From: Acidobacteriota bacterium | GTDB lineage: Bacteria; Acidobacteriota; Terriglobia; Acidiferrales; UBA7541 | DNA: 62,626 nt | NCBI GenBank assembly: GCA_016201285.1 | Contig: JACQDE010000017.1 | Coordinates: forward strand, 1 to 62,626 | Direction: 5' to 3' | Part shown: positions 27,846 to 36,359 of the stretch, in pieces | How positions within the stretch are numbered: position 1 is the first letter of the stretch | How the letters are laid out: every line of letters begins with the position of its first letter | Made by a program: the position numbers and the translations under genes | The notes under the pieces: generated by a model | What the model was told of the DNA's origin: nothing | The model's input: only the letters and a program-made list of their open reading frames with translations | The model's database searches: none

Positions 27846-28556
27846 CTACCGTCCTCCACCGAACCACTTTTCGCAAAGGCGGGCATGGAGACCCTCTGCG
27901 CGTATCTGGGCGAGAGCCCGATCTACCGCCGAACGCAGGGCTTCGCTGCCCTTCGCAAACAGAATGGCGTATTGAGAGGAAGATCCCCGGAGGTTGCCGA
28001 CGAGCTTCAGTTCTGGCAGCTGGCCTGTGAAGTACTGTCCAATCGGGACATCATCGACTACCGCGTCCGTAATCCCCTCGCTGAGCTCCCGGTAAGCGTC
28101 GTCGTTGTAGTCGTAGGTTCGGATCTCGCCGCCTGTCAGGTAGGCCCGCAACGCCTCTTCGGCTGTCGTCGACGACCGGACACCGATTCGCTTTCCATGC
28201 AAGTCCTCTGCGGAAGATACTCCGCTATTGCGCCGTGCGACGACACTGACTTCGACGTCAAAGTACGGCAAGCTGAAATCAACCACCTTGCGACGGGCTT
28301 CTGTGATCGTCGCCGCCGTACACACCATGTCGAATCTCCCGGCGTTCAGTTCCCCCAGGATCGTGCTCCAAAGACAGCTCACAAACTGGGGGACCAGGCC
28401 CGCGCGCTGCGCGATGGCCTTGCACAGGTCCACGTCAAACCCCGCAAAGTCCGGGGTCCCGGGGTCGCCGTGATGGAACGGCCCAGGGGAGGATGTGTCG
28501 GTTCCGATCGTCAGCACCCCGGGCAATATCGTTCGCAGCTCTTCCCTGCCGTTCAT
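27846..28556 (-). CDS. Family-3 extracellular solute-binding protein without a signal peptide
   Basis: 236 residues from ATG 28556: an SBP_bac_3 domain with TIGTDTSSPGPF, FAGFDVDLCKAIAQR, FDMVCTAATIT, RRKVVDFSLPYFD, GKRIGVRSSTTAEEA and a C-terminal helix LCEKWFGG. Family members normally capture polar amino acids for ABC importers. Neither this start nor the earlier one (28622) provides a signal peptide or lipobox, and no permease lies nearby. It may be a cytosolic amino-acid sensor or use another export route. It heads the operon with the dipeptidase and ABM genes. Confidence 0.8.
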   Translation of the reverse strand: MNGREELRTILPGVLTIGTDTSSPGPFHHGDPGTPDFAGFDVDLCKAIAQRAGLVPQFVSCLWSTILGELNAGRFDMVCTAATITEARRKVVDFSLPYFDVEVSVVARRNSGVSSAEDLHGKRIGVRSSTTAEEALRAYLTGGEIRTYDYNDDAYRELSEGITDAVVDDVPIGQYFTGQLPELKLVGNLRGSSSQYAILFAKGSEALRSAVDRALAQIRAEGLHARLCEKWFGGGR

Positions 28557-28582
28557 GGATACCCGCCAGGGCCGGCCTGCCT

Positions 28583-28624
28583 GTAACTTGCCAACATCAT
28601 GTTGCCAGTTACATGCTGGCATGT
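28583..28624. promoter_or_regulatory. Nested palindromes between divergent SBP operon and CGNR regulator
   Basis: GTAACT ... AGTTAC (28583-28612) encloses CAACAT-C-ATGTTG (28592-28604). A second perfect palindrome, ACATGC-TG-GCATGT, lies at 28611-28624. They fall between the SBP start and the CGNR promoter, where an operator for the adjacent regulator is expected. Binding is inferred. Confidence 0.6.
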
Positions 28625-28648
28625 GGCCTGTACCCTGTCAAGAACATT

Positions 28649-28677
28649 TTGATGGTTACGGGAAGGCAGGGTACAAT
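28649..28677 (+). promoter_or_regulatory. Promoter of the CGNR regulator gene
   Basis: TTGATG (28649-28654), 17-bp spacer, TACAAT (28672-28677). The Shine-Dalgarno AAAGGAGG follows at 28681-28688. Confidence 0.7.
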
Positions 28678-28699
28678 CCGAAAGGAGGCGATTCACTGC

Positions 28700-29311
28700 G
28701 TGGCCGTTGAACGCCAGTTTGAATTGACCGGGGGGCGGCTGTGCCTGGACTTTGCCAATACCGTGGACAACCGTCCCGCCCCCAATCGCCAGGACTACCT
28801 CTCCGCGTATTCGGATCTCGTGGCCTGGAGCCGCCAGACGCGAATCCTCAGGGACGCGGAGGCGAATCAACTGCGGCGGGAAGCATCTCGGCGACCGGAG
28901 GAGGCCGAAGCTGCTCTCATGCAGGCTCGAACGCTTCGCGAAACCATCTATTGCATCTTTTCTGCCGTGGCGTCCGGTAGCCGGCCGAAGGCGGCTGAAC
29001 TCGACGCGCTGAACAGCACGTTGCCGGCGTTTCTGGCCAACTCGCGAGTCGTCCCCTCGCAACGCGGTTTCGCACTGCAATGCACCGCCGGGTCCTCCAC
29101 GCTCGACCGCATGCTTTGGGCCGTCTCCCGCTCGACTTTCGATTTGCTGCTGCGCGGGGATTTGCAGCGCGTGCGGGAGTGTGCGGCCGAAAACTGCGGC
29201 TGGCTCTTTGTGGACAATACGAAAAACCACCGGCGCCGCTGGTGCGACACGCGAACCTGCGGCAATCGAGACAAGGTTCGCCGCTTCCGCCAACGATGGA
29301 AAAAGAAGTGA
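28700..29311 (+). CDS. ABATE / CGNR zinc-finger transcriptional regulator
   Basis: 203 residues from GTG 28700, preceded by a perfect AAAGGAGG at 11 bases. The N-terminal stress-related (ABATE) domain starts LTGGRLCLDFANTVDNR. The C-terminal CGNR zinc finger has CAAENCGWLFVD, then RRRWCDTRTCGNRDKVRRFR, with four Cys ligands and a basic DNA-binding end. It probably controls the divergent SBP-dipeptidase-ABM operon through the palindromes between them. Confidence 0.85.
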   Translation: MAVERQFELTGGRLCLDFANTVDNRPAPNRQDYLSAYSDLVAWSRQTRILRDAEANQLRREASRRPEEAEAALMQARTLRETIYCIFSAVASGSRPKAAELDALNSTLPAFLANSRVVPSQRGFALQCTAGSSTLDRMLWAVSRSTFDLLLRGDLQRVRECAAENCGWLFVDNTKNHRRRWCDTRTCGNRDKVRRFRQRWKKK

Positions 29312-29433
29312 TGCCGCGCGAGTCCTGCCCGGTTTGTCTGCGGCCAAGGCTTCCGCTATGATGAATGGTCACCGGCCCGCGGATGCGGCCGACGGAATCA
29401 TTCCAATTTCGTGAGAACACACAAGGAGGAGTC

Positions 29434-29895
29434 ATGGGGATTGCTGTAGGACAGCCAGCGCCGGAGTTTACGCTGAAGGACCAGAACCAGCAGGACGTGA
29501 AGCTTGCGGACTTCCGCGGGAAGCGGAACGTGGTGCTGATGTTTTATCCGCTGGACTGGAGTCCGGTGTGCACCAACGAGCACGCCTGCATGGTGAACGA
29601 CATGAAGCAATTCGAGCAGCTCGACGCCGCCGTGCTGGGCCTCTCCGTGGACAGCGTGTGGTCGCACAAAGCGTTTGCTGACAGGCTGGGAATCAAGTAC
29701 CCGCTGCTGGCGGATTTTCACCCGCGCGGCGCGGTGGCGGAACAATATGGAATGTACCTGGCGGACAAGGGCATCACCGGCCGGGCCATCGCCATCATCA
29801 ACAAGGCTGGGAACGTGGCGTGGTTTAAGCAGTACGAGATCCCGCAGCAGCCGGACATCAAGGAAGTGGCCGCGGTGTTAGCGAACGTAAAATAG
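29434..29895 (+). CDS. Peroxiredoxin (AhpC/TSA, AhpE/BCP-like)
   Basis: 153 residues from ATG 29434 with AAGGAGG six bases upstream. Thioredoxin fold with the peroxidatic Cys46 in PLDWSPVCTNEH; Cys52 is a possible resolving residue. It reduces hydroperoxides using thiol donors. The frame upstream of 29434 is not conserved. A hairpin terminator follows 21 bases after the stop. Confidence 0.9.
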   Translation: MGIAVGQPAPEFTLKDQNQQDVKLADFRGKRNVVLMFYPLDWSPVCTNEHACMVNDMKQFEQLDAAVLGLSVDSVWSHKAFADRLGIKYPLLADFHPRGAVAEQYGMYLADKGITGRAIAIINKAGNVAWFKQYEIPQQPDIKEVAAVLANVK

Positions 29896-29916
29896 GGCCC
29901 AGGTTTCAAACTGTAG

Positions 29917-29947
29917 GGGCGGGCCTTTGTGCCCGCCCTTTTCTTTT
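29917..29947 (+). terminator. Terminator of the peroxiredoxin gene
   Basis: Stem GGGCGGGC / GCCCGCCC, loop CTTTGT, then TTTTCTTTT. Confidence 0.8.
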
Positions 29948-29958
29948 GCCGCAAAAGC

Positions 29959-30032
29959 CTCAGGTCAGTCCGCCTGCGGCGGACCGGACCTGAGCCACAA
30001 GCGGCAGAGCGCCGGGGCAAGTCCTGCGCTAC
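29959..30032 (-). repeat. REP-like element ending GCGCTAC
   Basis: Hairpin CTCAGGTCAGTCCGCC / GGCGGACCGGACCTGAG, then about 38 bp to GTCCTGCGCTAC, which is a GTAGCGCAGG head on the minus strand. A similar unit lies at 48819-48870. Confidence 0.6.
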
Positions 30033-30035
30033 AGT

Positions 30036-30512
30036 TCAGGGCTTCTTCGCTGCGGATTTCTTTGCCCGCGCCACCTTCTTGGCGGGGGCGGGAGCGGGCT
30101 TGGGGGCGAAGGTGCGGACGAAGTGGACGAGCTGCCAGCGCTGCTCTTCCGTAAGCGTTTTCTTGAACGGAGGCATGGGTTTCCGGCCTTCGGAGATTTT
30201 GTAGAAGATTTCGCCGTCGGTCATTTCGCTCATCATGTGGGCGTCGGAGAGGTCCGCGGGCTTGACGGAGTACATGGCGGCGTCGGGGCCGTCGCCCTTG
30301 CCGGTGTCGCCGTGGCAGTTGGCGCAGCTCTCGTCAAAGATAGCTTTGGCAGAGGCGAGCGCGGCGTCGGTGAGCGGCACAGGGTTGGTCATCGTGCGGG
30401 CTTCCTCGGGCACGGGCCAGTCTTTCTTGTCGTGAGAGAGCGCCGAACCCACCAGCGCCAGGCTCAGTGAAATCAACAGAAACGCGAAGCGGCTCGAGCG
30501 ATGCGGAGTCAT
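30036..30512 (-). CDS. Class I c-type cytochrome
   Basis: 158 residues: signal peptide, then one heme site CANCH near 62-66 and a distal Met ligand in KPMPPF near 112. After the cytochrome fold comes a Lys/Ala/Pro tail of about 25 residues (KKVARAKKSAAKK). A periplasmic single-heme electron carrier; partner unknown. No oxidase genes are adjacent. ATG 30512 gives a normal signal peptide. Confidence 0.88.
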   Translation of the reverse strand: MTPHRSSRFAFLLISLSLALVGSALSHDKKDWPVPEEARTMTNPVPLTDAALASAKAIFDESCANCHGDTGKGDGPDAAMYSVKPADLSDAHMMSEMTDGEIFYKISEGRKPMPPFKKTLTEEQRWQLVHFVRTFAPKPAPAPAKKVARAKKSAAKKP

Positions 30513-30602
30513 ACTTCAGTTCCCTTCCCTGGTTGTGTTTTGAACGCCATGAGAATTATCGCAGGAAGAGGCGCGATTCGACAACTCGCCTTCCATTCGC
30601 TC

Positions 30603-30630
30603 GTAGGGGCACGATGTATCGTGCCCCTAC
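30603..30630. repeat. Perfect palindrome bounded by GTAG and CTAC
   Basis: GTAGGGGCACGA-TGTA-TCGTGCCCCTAC: 12-bp arms, 4-nt loop. A GTAG-headed REP with a different stem from its neighbour at 30670. Confidence 0.85.
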
Positions 30631-30669
30631 GCAAGGTGGGGGTCAGGTGCGCCAGGCGAGGACGGCATC

Positions 30670-30742
30670 GTAGGACAGGCTTTTAGCCTGTCCAGCAACC
30701 AATGTTCAATCCGAAGAGGACAGGCTGGAAAGCCTGTCCTAC
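30670..30742. repeat. BIME-like REP pair, GTAGGACAGGC ... GCCTGTCCTAC
   Basis: Two hairpins: GTAGGACAGGCTTTTAGCC / TGTCC and GGACAGGCTGGAAAGCC / TGTCCTAC, in opposite orientation. The right-hand GTAG (minus strand) supplies the mntH stop codon. Confidence 0.85.
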
Positions 30743-32178
30743 GAGCGCCAAGCGAGGAAGATCTGTCCGAGGAGCACGAGATTGAGGGCGAGGATCGTGA
30801 AGGTCATGAGCCCGGCGATGACGACGGTCAGGGGACGGTTGACGAACGCGCCCATTTTCTCTTTGTCGCTGGTAAACAGGACCAGCGGAATGACGGCGAA
30901 GGGGAGCTGCATGCTGAGAATCACCTGGCTCAGGATGAGCAGGTTGGTGGCCTGGTGTTCGCCCATCACGCCGATGACGATGGCCGCGGGCACGATGGCG
31001 ATGAGTCGCGTGATCAACCGGCGCAGCCAGGGCGCGAGGCGGATGCTGAGAAACCCTTCCATAACGATCTGCCCGGCGAGCGTGCCGGTGAGCGTGGAGT
31101 TCTGGCCGGAACACAGCAACGCGATGGCGAACAGAATGCTGGCGAAGCTGGCGCCGAGCACGGGGGTGAGAAGCTGGTAAGCCTGGCTAATTTCGGCGAC
31201 GTGGCCTATGCCGCGCGTGTGGAAGGCGGCAGCGCCGAGCACGAGGATGGCGGCGTTGATGAACAGCGCGAAGAAGAGGGCGATGGTGGAGTCGATCACG
31301 GCATACTTGACCGCATCGCGCTTGTTTTCGGTGTCACGGCCGAACGCGCGGGTCTGCACGATGCTGGAGTGGAGATAGAGGTTATGCGGCATCACGGTGG
31401 CGCCGAGGATGCCGATGGCGATGTACAGCATCTCGGGGTTGCGGATGATTTCCAGGCTGGGGATCCAGCCGCGGGCAGCGTCCAGCCACAGCGGCCGGGC
31501 GAAAAAGATTTCGTAGGCAAAACAGCCGCCGATGGTTCCAATAAGCGCGATGACCAGGGCTTCTACGAAACGGAAGCCGCGCGATTGCAGCGCGAGGATG
31601 ATCAGCACGTCGCCGGCGGTGATCAGCACACCCCAGAACAGCGGAATACCGAAGAGGAGCTGCAGGGCGATGGCGGAACCCAGAACTTCCGCGAGGTCGC
31701 AGGCGGCAATGGCCACTTCGCAGAGCAGCCAGAGGGCAACGGAGACGCGCTTGGAAAAATGGTCGCGGCAGGCCTGGGCCAGGTCGCGGCCGGTGACGAT
31801 GCCGAGCTTGGCGGCGAGGGCCTGAAGAAACATGGCCATGACGTTGCTGAGCAGAATCACGCTGAGCAGCGTATAGCCGAAGCGGGAGCCGCCGCCCAGC
31901 GAGGTGGCCCAGTTGCCGGGGTCCATGTAGCCGACGGCGACGAGATAGCCGGGGCCGGCGAAGGCCAGCATCTTGCGCCACCACGGAGCCGCGTGATCGA
32001 TGGGGACGGTGCGGAATGCTTCGGGAAGCGAGGCGAGCCCGCCGGAATTGCGCCAGCCCTCCGGCGTGCGATGAGGGGCGCGGTCGCCGGGCGCGACGCC
32101 GGCATTTGTCTCCGCCTCGGCGGCGCCGGTTTTAGCGGAGGGCTGTGGGCCGGCGAGCATGTCGAGCGAGTCGCCCAT
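30739..32178 (-). CDS. mntH: Nramp-family divalent metal transporter
   Basis: 479 residues, about 11 transmembrane helices. Proton-coupled Mn2+/Fe2+ import. Hallmarks are MDPGNWATS in helix 1 and the MPHNLYLHSS motif in helix 6, which form the metal site. A hydrophilic extension of about 65 residues precedes helix 1. The ATG overlaps a 12-bp palindrome, so regulation at the start codon is likely. The TAG stop comes from a REP. Confidence 0.92.
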   Translation of the reverse strand: MGDSLDMLAGPQPSAKTGAAEAETNAGVAPGDRAPHRTPEGWRNSGGLASLPEAFRTVPIDHAAPWWRKMLAFAGPGYLVAVGYMDPGNWATSLGGGSRFGYTLLSVILLSNVMAMFLQALAAKLGIVTGRDLAQACRDHFSKRVSVALWLLCEVAIAACDLAEVLGSAIALQLLFGIPLFWGVLITAGDVLIILALQSRGFRFVEALVIALIGTIGGCFAYEIFFARPLWLDAARGWIPSLEIIRNPEMLYIAIGILGATVMPHNLYLHSSIVQTRAFGRDTENKRDAVKYAVIDSTIALFFALFINAAILVLGAAAFHTRGIGHVAEISQAYQLLTPVLGASFASILFAIALLCSGQNSTLTGTLAGQIVMEGFLSIRLAPWLRRLITRLIAIVPAAIVIGVMGEHQATNLLILSQVILSMQLPFAVIPLVLFTSDKEKMGAFVNRPLTVVIAGLMTFTILALNLVLLGQIFLAWRS

Positions 32179-32188
32179 AGTTAACTAT
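32177..32188. promoter_or_regulatory. Palindrome overlapping the mntH start codon
   Basis: ATAGTTAACTAT is a perfect 12-bp palindrome whose first two bases fall in the mntH start codon. On the mntH strand, two GTTAAG copies lie upstream. It may be an operator for a metal regulator of MntR or Fur type; the regulator is not identified. Confidence 0.5.
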
Positions 32189-32306
32189 GCTTAACCAACG
32201 CTCTAAACTACTCTTAACAGACAAACAAGTCAAGGGTGAAGTGGCGAGAGATTGCCGGAGCGGCACGCGAGATCCCCGCGAGGGGTCGCCCGGGCGCGGA
32301 GTCTGC

Positions 32307-32312
32307 TATAGT
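32307..32312 (+). promoter_or_regulatory. -10 box upstream of the DUF3467 gene
   Basis: TATAGT, 28 bases before the ATG. No convincing -35 box. Confidence 0.4.
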
Positions 32313-32340
32313 GTGGCCGCAGACGCACACGGAGGCCGAA

Positions 32341-32643
32341 ATGGACGAACAGCCCACCCCGCAGCAGGTGCAGATCAAAGCCGACGAAAAGGAACTGCTG
32401 GGGCAGTACTCGAACCTGGCGATGATCAACCACAACGCCGAGGAGTTCACGCTGAACTTCATTTACGTTTTCCCGAACGTGCCGCAGGGAAAGCTGGTGG
32501 CGAGCCTCATCGTGAGCCCGGCGCACGCCAAGCGGTTGCTGCGGGCGCTCGAGGAGAATATCGGCCGTTACGAGAAACAGTTTGGAGAGATCCGGGAGAC
32601 ACCGCCGGGCGGGCCGGCGCCGGAAGTGGGCTTCGTGCACTGA
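32341..32643 (+). CDS. DUF3467 domain-containing protein
   Basis: 100 residues from ATG 32341 (GGAGG eight bases upstream). The DUF3467 core is complete: YSNLAMINHNAEEFTLNFIYVFP, read as helix plus two strands, then KLVASLIVSPAHAKRLLRALEENI. Short single-domain proteins of this family occur widely; function unknown. Monocistronic by position. Confidence 0.85.
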   Translation: MDEQPTPQQVQIKADEKELLGQYSNLAMINHNAEEFTLNFIYVFPNVPQGKLVASLIVSPAHAKRLLRALEENIGRYEKQFGEIRETPPGGPAPEVGFVH

Positions 32644-32854
32644 GACAATCTTCCTTCCACGGGCCGCTGCACCTGACTAGAGAGCGCGGTCTTCTCCATG
32701 CGGCGACCGAAGAAGCCGTAAGTCAATCGGATCTGCGTAACCCGCCTCAAGAAACACGCCACTCACTCCGATTCTTCATTCCAGGGAGCACCGCGCGGGC
32801 GCGGGCGTGTGACGGCCTGGAAGCGCGGAAACTTTGTGGTAGAGTAATCGGCTT

Positions 32855-33400
32855 ATGGAAGCCCTGTGCGGACATTGCGGCGCGAAACACAACCTGAATG
32901 ACAAGCAGGTGGGCGGGCACACGAAGGTGCAGTTCCGGTGCTCGCAGTGCGGGCAGTTGACGGTGGTGAACATCACCACGCGGCCGGACCGGACGCGCTC
33001 GACGACGCCACTGCCTTCGTTCGCGCGGACGGAAGGCGCAGCAGACGTGCTGGCCGAACTGATCAAAGAGCCGCCGGGATTGAAGCTCCCCACGGACAAA
33101 AGCATCACGCTGACAGTGGTGGCCGGGCTATCGCAGGGGACGGTGCACACGCTCGAGAAGCCGCGGGTGATCCTGGGCCGGAAGGGCGGCGGGGCGGACA
33201 TCGAAGTGGAGGATGCGGAAGTCTCGCGGTGGCACTGCGCGCTGGAAGTGAAGGACACAGCCGTCTGGCTGAAGGACCTGGAGTCCACCAACGGCACGTA
33301 CTACGACAACGAGCGCACGCGGGCGGCGATGCTGGAAGACGGCATCGAATTCCGCATCGGATCTACCATCCTGCGGGTGAACATCAGAGCGCAGAAATAG
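32855..33400 (+). CDS. FHA-domain protein with N-terminal zinc ribbon
   Basis: 181 residues. The start is a CxxC...CxxC zinc ribbon (CGHCGAKH ... CSQCGQL) of the MJ0042 type. After a linker comes an FHA domain near 100-178, with GRKGGGADIEV, SRWHCALEV and LESTNGTYYDN carrying the conserved Arg, Ser-x-x-His and Asn-Gly residues that bind phosphothreonine. It lies 80 bp upstream of a Ser/Thr kinase gene, so it is a likely substrate or reader of that kinase. Confidence 0.88.
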   Translation: MEALCGHCGAKHNLNDKQVGGHTKVQFRCSQCGQLTVVNITTRPDRTRSTTPLPSFARTEGAADVLAELIKEPPGLKLPTDKSITLTVVAGLSQGTVHTLEKPRVILGRKGGGADIEVEDAEVSRWHCALEVKDTAVWLKDLESTNGTYYDNERTRAAMLEDGIEFRIGSTILRVNIRAQK

Positions 33401-33402
33401 CA

Positions 33403-33419
33403 CCCCGATTTCATCGGGG
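33403..33419. repeat. Hairpin between FHA and kinase genes
   Basis: CCCCGAT-TTC-ATCGGGG. No T-run, so more likely a repeat or attenuating stem than a terminator. Confidence 0.55.
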
Positions 33420-33480
33420 CGAGACAGCGGAGCGGCGCGGACAGGCGGGAAGCGCCGCAGAGCAGGTCGGGCGTCACCGG

Positions 33481-35208
33481 ATGGACCGCATCGGACGATA
33501 CGAAATCCTGGAAGAGCTGGGCCGCGGAGCCATGGGCGCGGTCTATAAGGCGCGCGACCCGCAAATCGGCCGCACGGTGGCCATCAAGGTCATCCTCACC
33601 GCGAATCTTTCCAAAGAGGATCTCGAGCATTACAAGCAGCGGTTCTACCGGGAAGCACAGACGGCCGGACAGATGTCCCACCCGGGGATCGTGACCATCC
33701 ACGATATCGCCGAGGACGAAGCGGGGCAGCCGTACCTGGTGATGGAGTTCGTGCCGGGGACGACGCTGGAGAAGCTGCTGTCGCCGGACACGGCCGAACG
33801 CTACGGGCTGACGATTGGATCGGAGCCGTTCCCGCTGGAGCTCATGCTGAACATCGGCATCCAGCTTGGCGAGGCATTGGACTACGCACACCGGCGGGAC
33901 GTGATTCACCGCGACATCAAGCCGGCGAATATCCTGATCGCACAGGAAGAAGGCGCGGCCACGGATGCGGCCGCGCCGGGCGCGCGGCGGCTGCGGGCGA
34001 AGATCGCCGACTTCGGTATCGCCAAAATAGCGGGGACAAGCCTGACGCAGACCGGGTTCATGATGGGCACGCCGGCATTCATGTCACCCGAACAGGTGAG
34101 CATGGGCGTGGTGGATTCGCGGAGCGACCTGTTCTCGCTGGGCGGCGTGCTCTACTGGATGTTCACGGGCGAAAAGCCGTTCGCGGGTGAGTCGCTGACG
34201 CAGATCACGTTCAAGGTGGTGTTCGGCGCGCCGCTGCCGGTGGCCCATGTGAATCCGAAGCTGCCGCCCGAGCTGGACGTGGTGCTTTCGCGGTGCCTGG
34301 CGAAAAATCCGGAAGACCGGTACGCGACGGGGCACGACCTGGCCGCCGACCTTGAGCTGGTGAAGGCGGGCAAGCCGCTGAAGACGACGTTGGCGCCGGT
34401 CTCCGACATCACCGTGTTGCAGGCAAACCCGATGCCGGTGGTGGCCGCCGGGCTGCCCCCGGAGCGGCGTCCGCCGCAGTCGCCACTTCCCTTTTTCACG
34501 GGCAAGACGATACGGGTGGGTTCACAAGCGGGCGAGGCGCAGGCAACGCCCGCCGCGGCATCACCACAGCAAGACACGGTGCCGATCGCGCCGCCGAAGA
34601 CAACGGCAAAGAACAAGTCTCTGCTGGGAGTGGCCGCGGCTGTCGTTGTAGTGGTCATTACCCTGACGGGATATTTTCTGACGCAGCGCAAGCCGGCAGA
34701 GCCAACGGCACAACCCCAGGTACGAGTTGTGGAGCAGGCGGCACCGGGGCAGACAAATGTGCCGCCACCGCCACCGGAGCCGGCGAAATCCTCGGAGACG
34801 GCCACTACACAGCCGACAGGCACCTCCACAAGGGCGAAGACGGCGCCGGCGAAGAGCGCAGAGTCGAAGCCAGCGGAGAAGAAGACGCCTGCGGCGGCCA
34901 AGTCCACGATACAGATTGACTGCCGCAATAACTTCGACGAAGCCACGCTGACGGTGACGGTGGACGAGAAGCTGCTGCTTAGAGAGCCCCTGGTGAACAA
35001 GAAGCCGCTGGCGGTGGTGCGGCCCGTTGGCGCCGGGCAGCGGAGAGTGATAGTGCACGTCATTTCGGAGAAGGCGAAGTTTAACCAGAAGCAGGAAATC
35101 ACCGGAGAGTTCGAGGCCGGCGGGACGCGCGTGCTGGTGATCGAATTCGGCAAAGGCTCCGGGCTGGGCATCCGCGGACGGAAGCTCTCGTTGAAATGGG
35201 GGAGTTGA
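33481..35208 (+). CDS. Hanks-type Ser/Thr protein kinase, membrane anchored
   Basis: 575 residues. Kinase domain 1-290: glycine loop GRGAMG, AIKVI lysine, catalytic HRDIKPANI, DFGIAK and the GTPAFMSPEQ activation segment. A Pro/Ala-rich juxtamembrane linker leads to one transmembrane helix at about 379-402. The outer part has a second Pro/Thr/Ala-rich linker and an about 100-residue beta domain (TIQIDCRNNFDEATLTVTVD ...). ATG 33481 begins MDRIGRYEIL, the usual start. No strong Shine-Dalgarno. Forms a signalling pair with the FHA protein. Confidence 0.92.
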   Translation: MDRIGRYEILEELGRGAMGAVYKARDPQIGRTVAIKVILTANLSKEDLEHYKQRFYREAQTAGQMSHPGIVTIHDIAEDEAGQPYLVMEFVPGTTLEKLLSPDTAERYGLTIGSEPFPLELMLNIGIQLGEALDYAHRRDVIHRDIKPANILIAQEEGAATDAAAPGARRLRAKIADFGIAKIAGTSLTQTGFMMGTPAFMSPEQVSMGVVDSRSDLFSLGGVLYWMFTGEKPFAGESLTQITFKVVFGAPLPVAHVNPKLPPELDVVLSRCLAKNPEDRYATGHDLAADLELVKAGKPLKTTLAPVSDITVLQANPMPVVAAGLPPERRPPQSPLPFFTGKTIRVGSQAGEAQATPAAASPQQDTVPIAPPKTTAKNKSLLGVAAAVVVVVITLTGYFLTQRKPAEPTAQPQVRVVEQAAPGQTNVPPPPPEPAKSSETATTQPTGTSTRAKTAPAKSAESKPAEKKTPAAAKSTIQIDCRNNFDEATLTVTVDEKLLLREPLVNKKPLAVVRPVGAGQRRVIVHVISEKAKFNQKQEITGEFEAGGTRVLVIEFGKGSGLGIRGRKLSLKWGS

Positions 35209-35337
35209 GGGAAGGTGACAGGTTGTAGGTGGCAGGCGGCAGGTTCAAGAACCCCTGCTGGGATTGTGTGGTTCTCTCCTTTTGTGGGAATCCTTGAGCA
35301 ATTTGCGATAGGTATGGGCGCCAGCCAAAAGCCGGTG

Positions 35338-36096
35338 CTACATTTTTTTCTGCAGGAAGAGAGAGGCAAAGGTGAAGCGGCGGCCGGGGTGGCGGCGGTC
35401 GATGACGAAGCGTTCGCCGGTGTCGGCGAGCGGGCAGCCGTCGAGATAGTCGAGACCGGTGGCGGCGACGAGGCGTTCGACTTCGTCGAGATCGCGCACG
35501 GCGTCATTCACGGGCGCTTCGGCACCGAAATCGAAGGTAAGGGCGAAGACGCCGCCAGGCTTGAGCAATTCCGCGAGACGCGCCAGGACCACCGGCTGCG
35601 CCGCTTTGGGGATGTGCTCGAGGACGCTGAAGGAAATCACGGCGTCGAAAAGTCCCCACTCGGTGGGGGCGGGAGTGGTGACGAGGTTGTGAGTGGAGGC
35701 GTGGAGTTGCCAGCCGCGACGCTTCGCTACTTCATTCGTCCAATCCGAGAGAGCGGTGTCAATGTCGAGGCAGAGCACTTCGGAGCCGCCCGCGGCAAGG
35801 GAAAAGATGGGAAGCGTGGCGGCGCCACCGAAGTCGAGGACGCGAGGTTTAGCGTTTCCTGCATGTTTCTTCAAGTAGAACGAACGGAGAACGCAATCAA
35901 GTCCTCGCGCGTACTCCCACAGTTTGCTTTTGCGCACCCAAAAGCGGCGCTTCAAAATGCCGTTGACAGCAAAGCGCGTGCCGGAAAGCCCGAGACGCAA
36001 AGCAAAGCGACGGAGCGCGCCAGCCGCAGGCGCGACGGCGGGGTCGTGGAGATCGGCGGGAGAAAACGTCTTGCTCGTGAGTGACGTGGCGGTCAT
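35338..36096 (-). CDS. Class I SAM-dependent methyltransferase
   Basis: 252 residues. Motif I VLDFGGAATLP near 86-96, acidic end of strand 2 LCLDIDTA, post-I FDAVISFSVLEHIP and a later LLKPGGVFALTFDF make a Methyltransf_11/25-type fold. Substrate unknown. The N-terminal about 60 basic residues may contact a partner. A REP lies just upstream of the start. Confidence 0.8.
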   Translation of the reverse strand: MTATSLTSKTFSPADLHDPAVAPAAGALRRFALRLGLSGTRFAVNGILKRRFWVRKSKLWEYARGLDCVLRSFYLKKHAGNAKPRVLDFGGAATLPIFSLAAGGSEVLCLDIDTALSDWTNEVAKRRGWQLHASTHNLVTTPAPTEWGLFDAVISFSVLEHIPKAAQPVVLARLAELLKPGGVFALTFDFGAEAPVNDAVRDLDEVERLVAATGLDYLDGCPLADTGERFVIDRRHPGRRFTFASLFLQKKM

Positions 36097-36110
36097 GTTT
36101 TCGGCGACTT

Positions 36111-36136
36111 GCAGCGGCGGGGAAAACCTGCCGCTA
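36111..36136 (-). repeat. REP-like palindrome GCAGCGGCGGGG / CCTGCCGCTAC
   Basis: On the minus strand it reads GTAGCGGCAGGTTTTCCCCG. Same GTAGCGGC head as 11943 and 24586. Confidence 0.65.
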
Positions 36137-36267
36137 CACGGGCACCTTCATGGCGCAACCGTGCCGCAACGCGCCGCGTCCGAAATGCTAAAGTAGCACA
36201 CGATGGCGACAGAAGTGAGAGAGATCGGGCGCTGCGAGGTCCCGGAAGAACTCCAGGCCACGATGCG

Positions 36268-36344
36268 CGCTCGACATCGTCCATCTTCTGAATTCTTTCC
36301 GTCACGAGGTCATCGAGCTCGCGCTGGCTGCCAACTTCAGCGCA
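36268..36344 (-). pseudogene. Degenerate duplicate of the Lrp ligand-domain gene's 3' part
   Basis: Seventy-seven bases here match 36440-36516 with roughly a dozen differences. Translated on the minus strand they give GSQRELDDLVTERIQKMDD followed by VERA, against GSQRELDDLVMEKIQKMDG and VERT in the intact gene. Upstream codons and the original C-terminus are gone. A partial tandem duplication 172 bp away, with a REP between the copies. Confidence 0.75.
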
Positions 36345-36359
36345 CAGGCAGGCCTGGGT

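Noticed and set aside
33403..33419. Terminator between FHA and kinase genes
   Set aside because: Good stem but no T-run, and the downstream kinase has no separate promoter that I can see.
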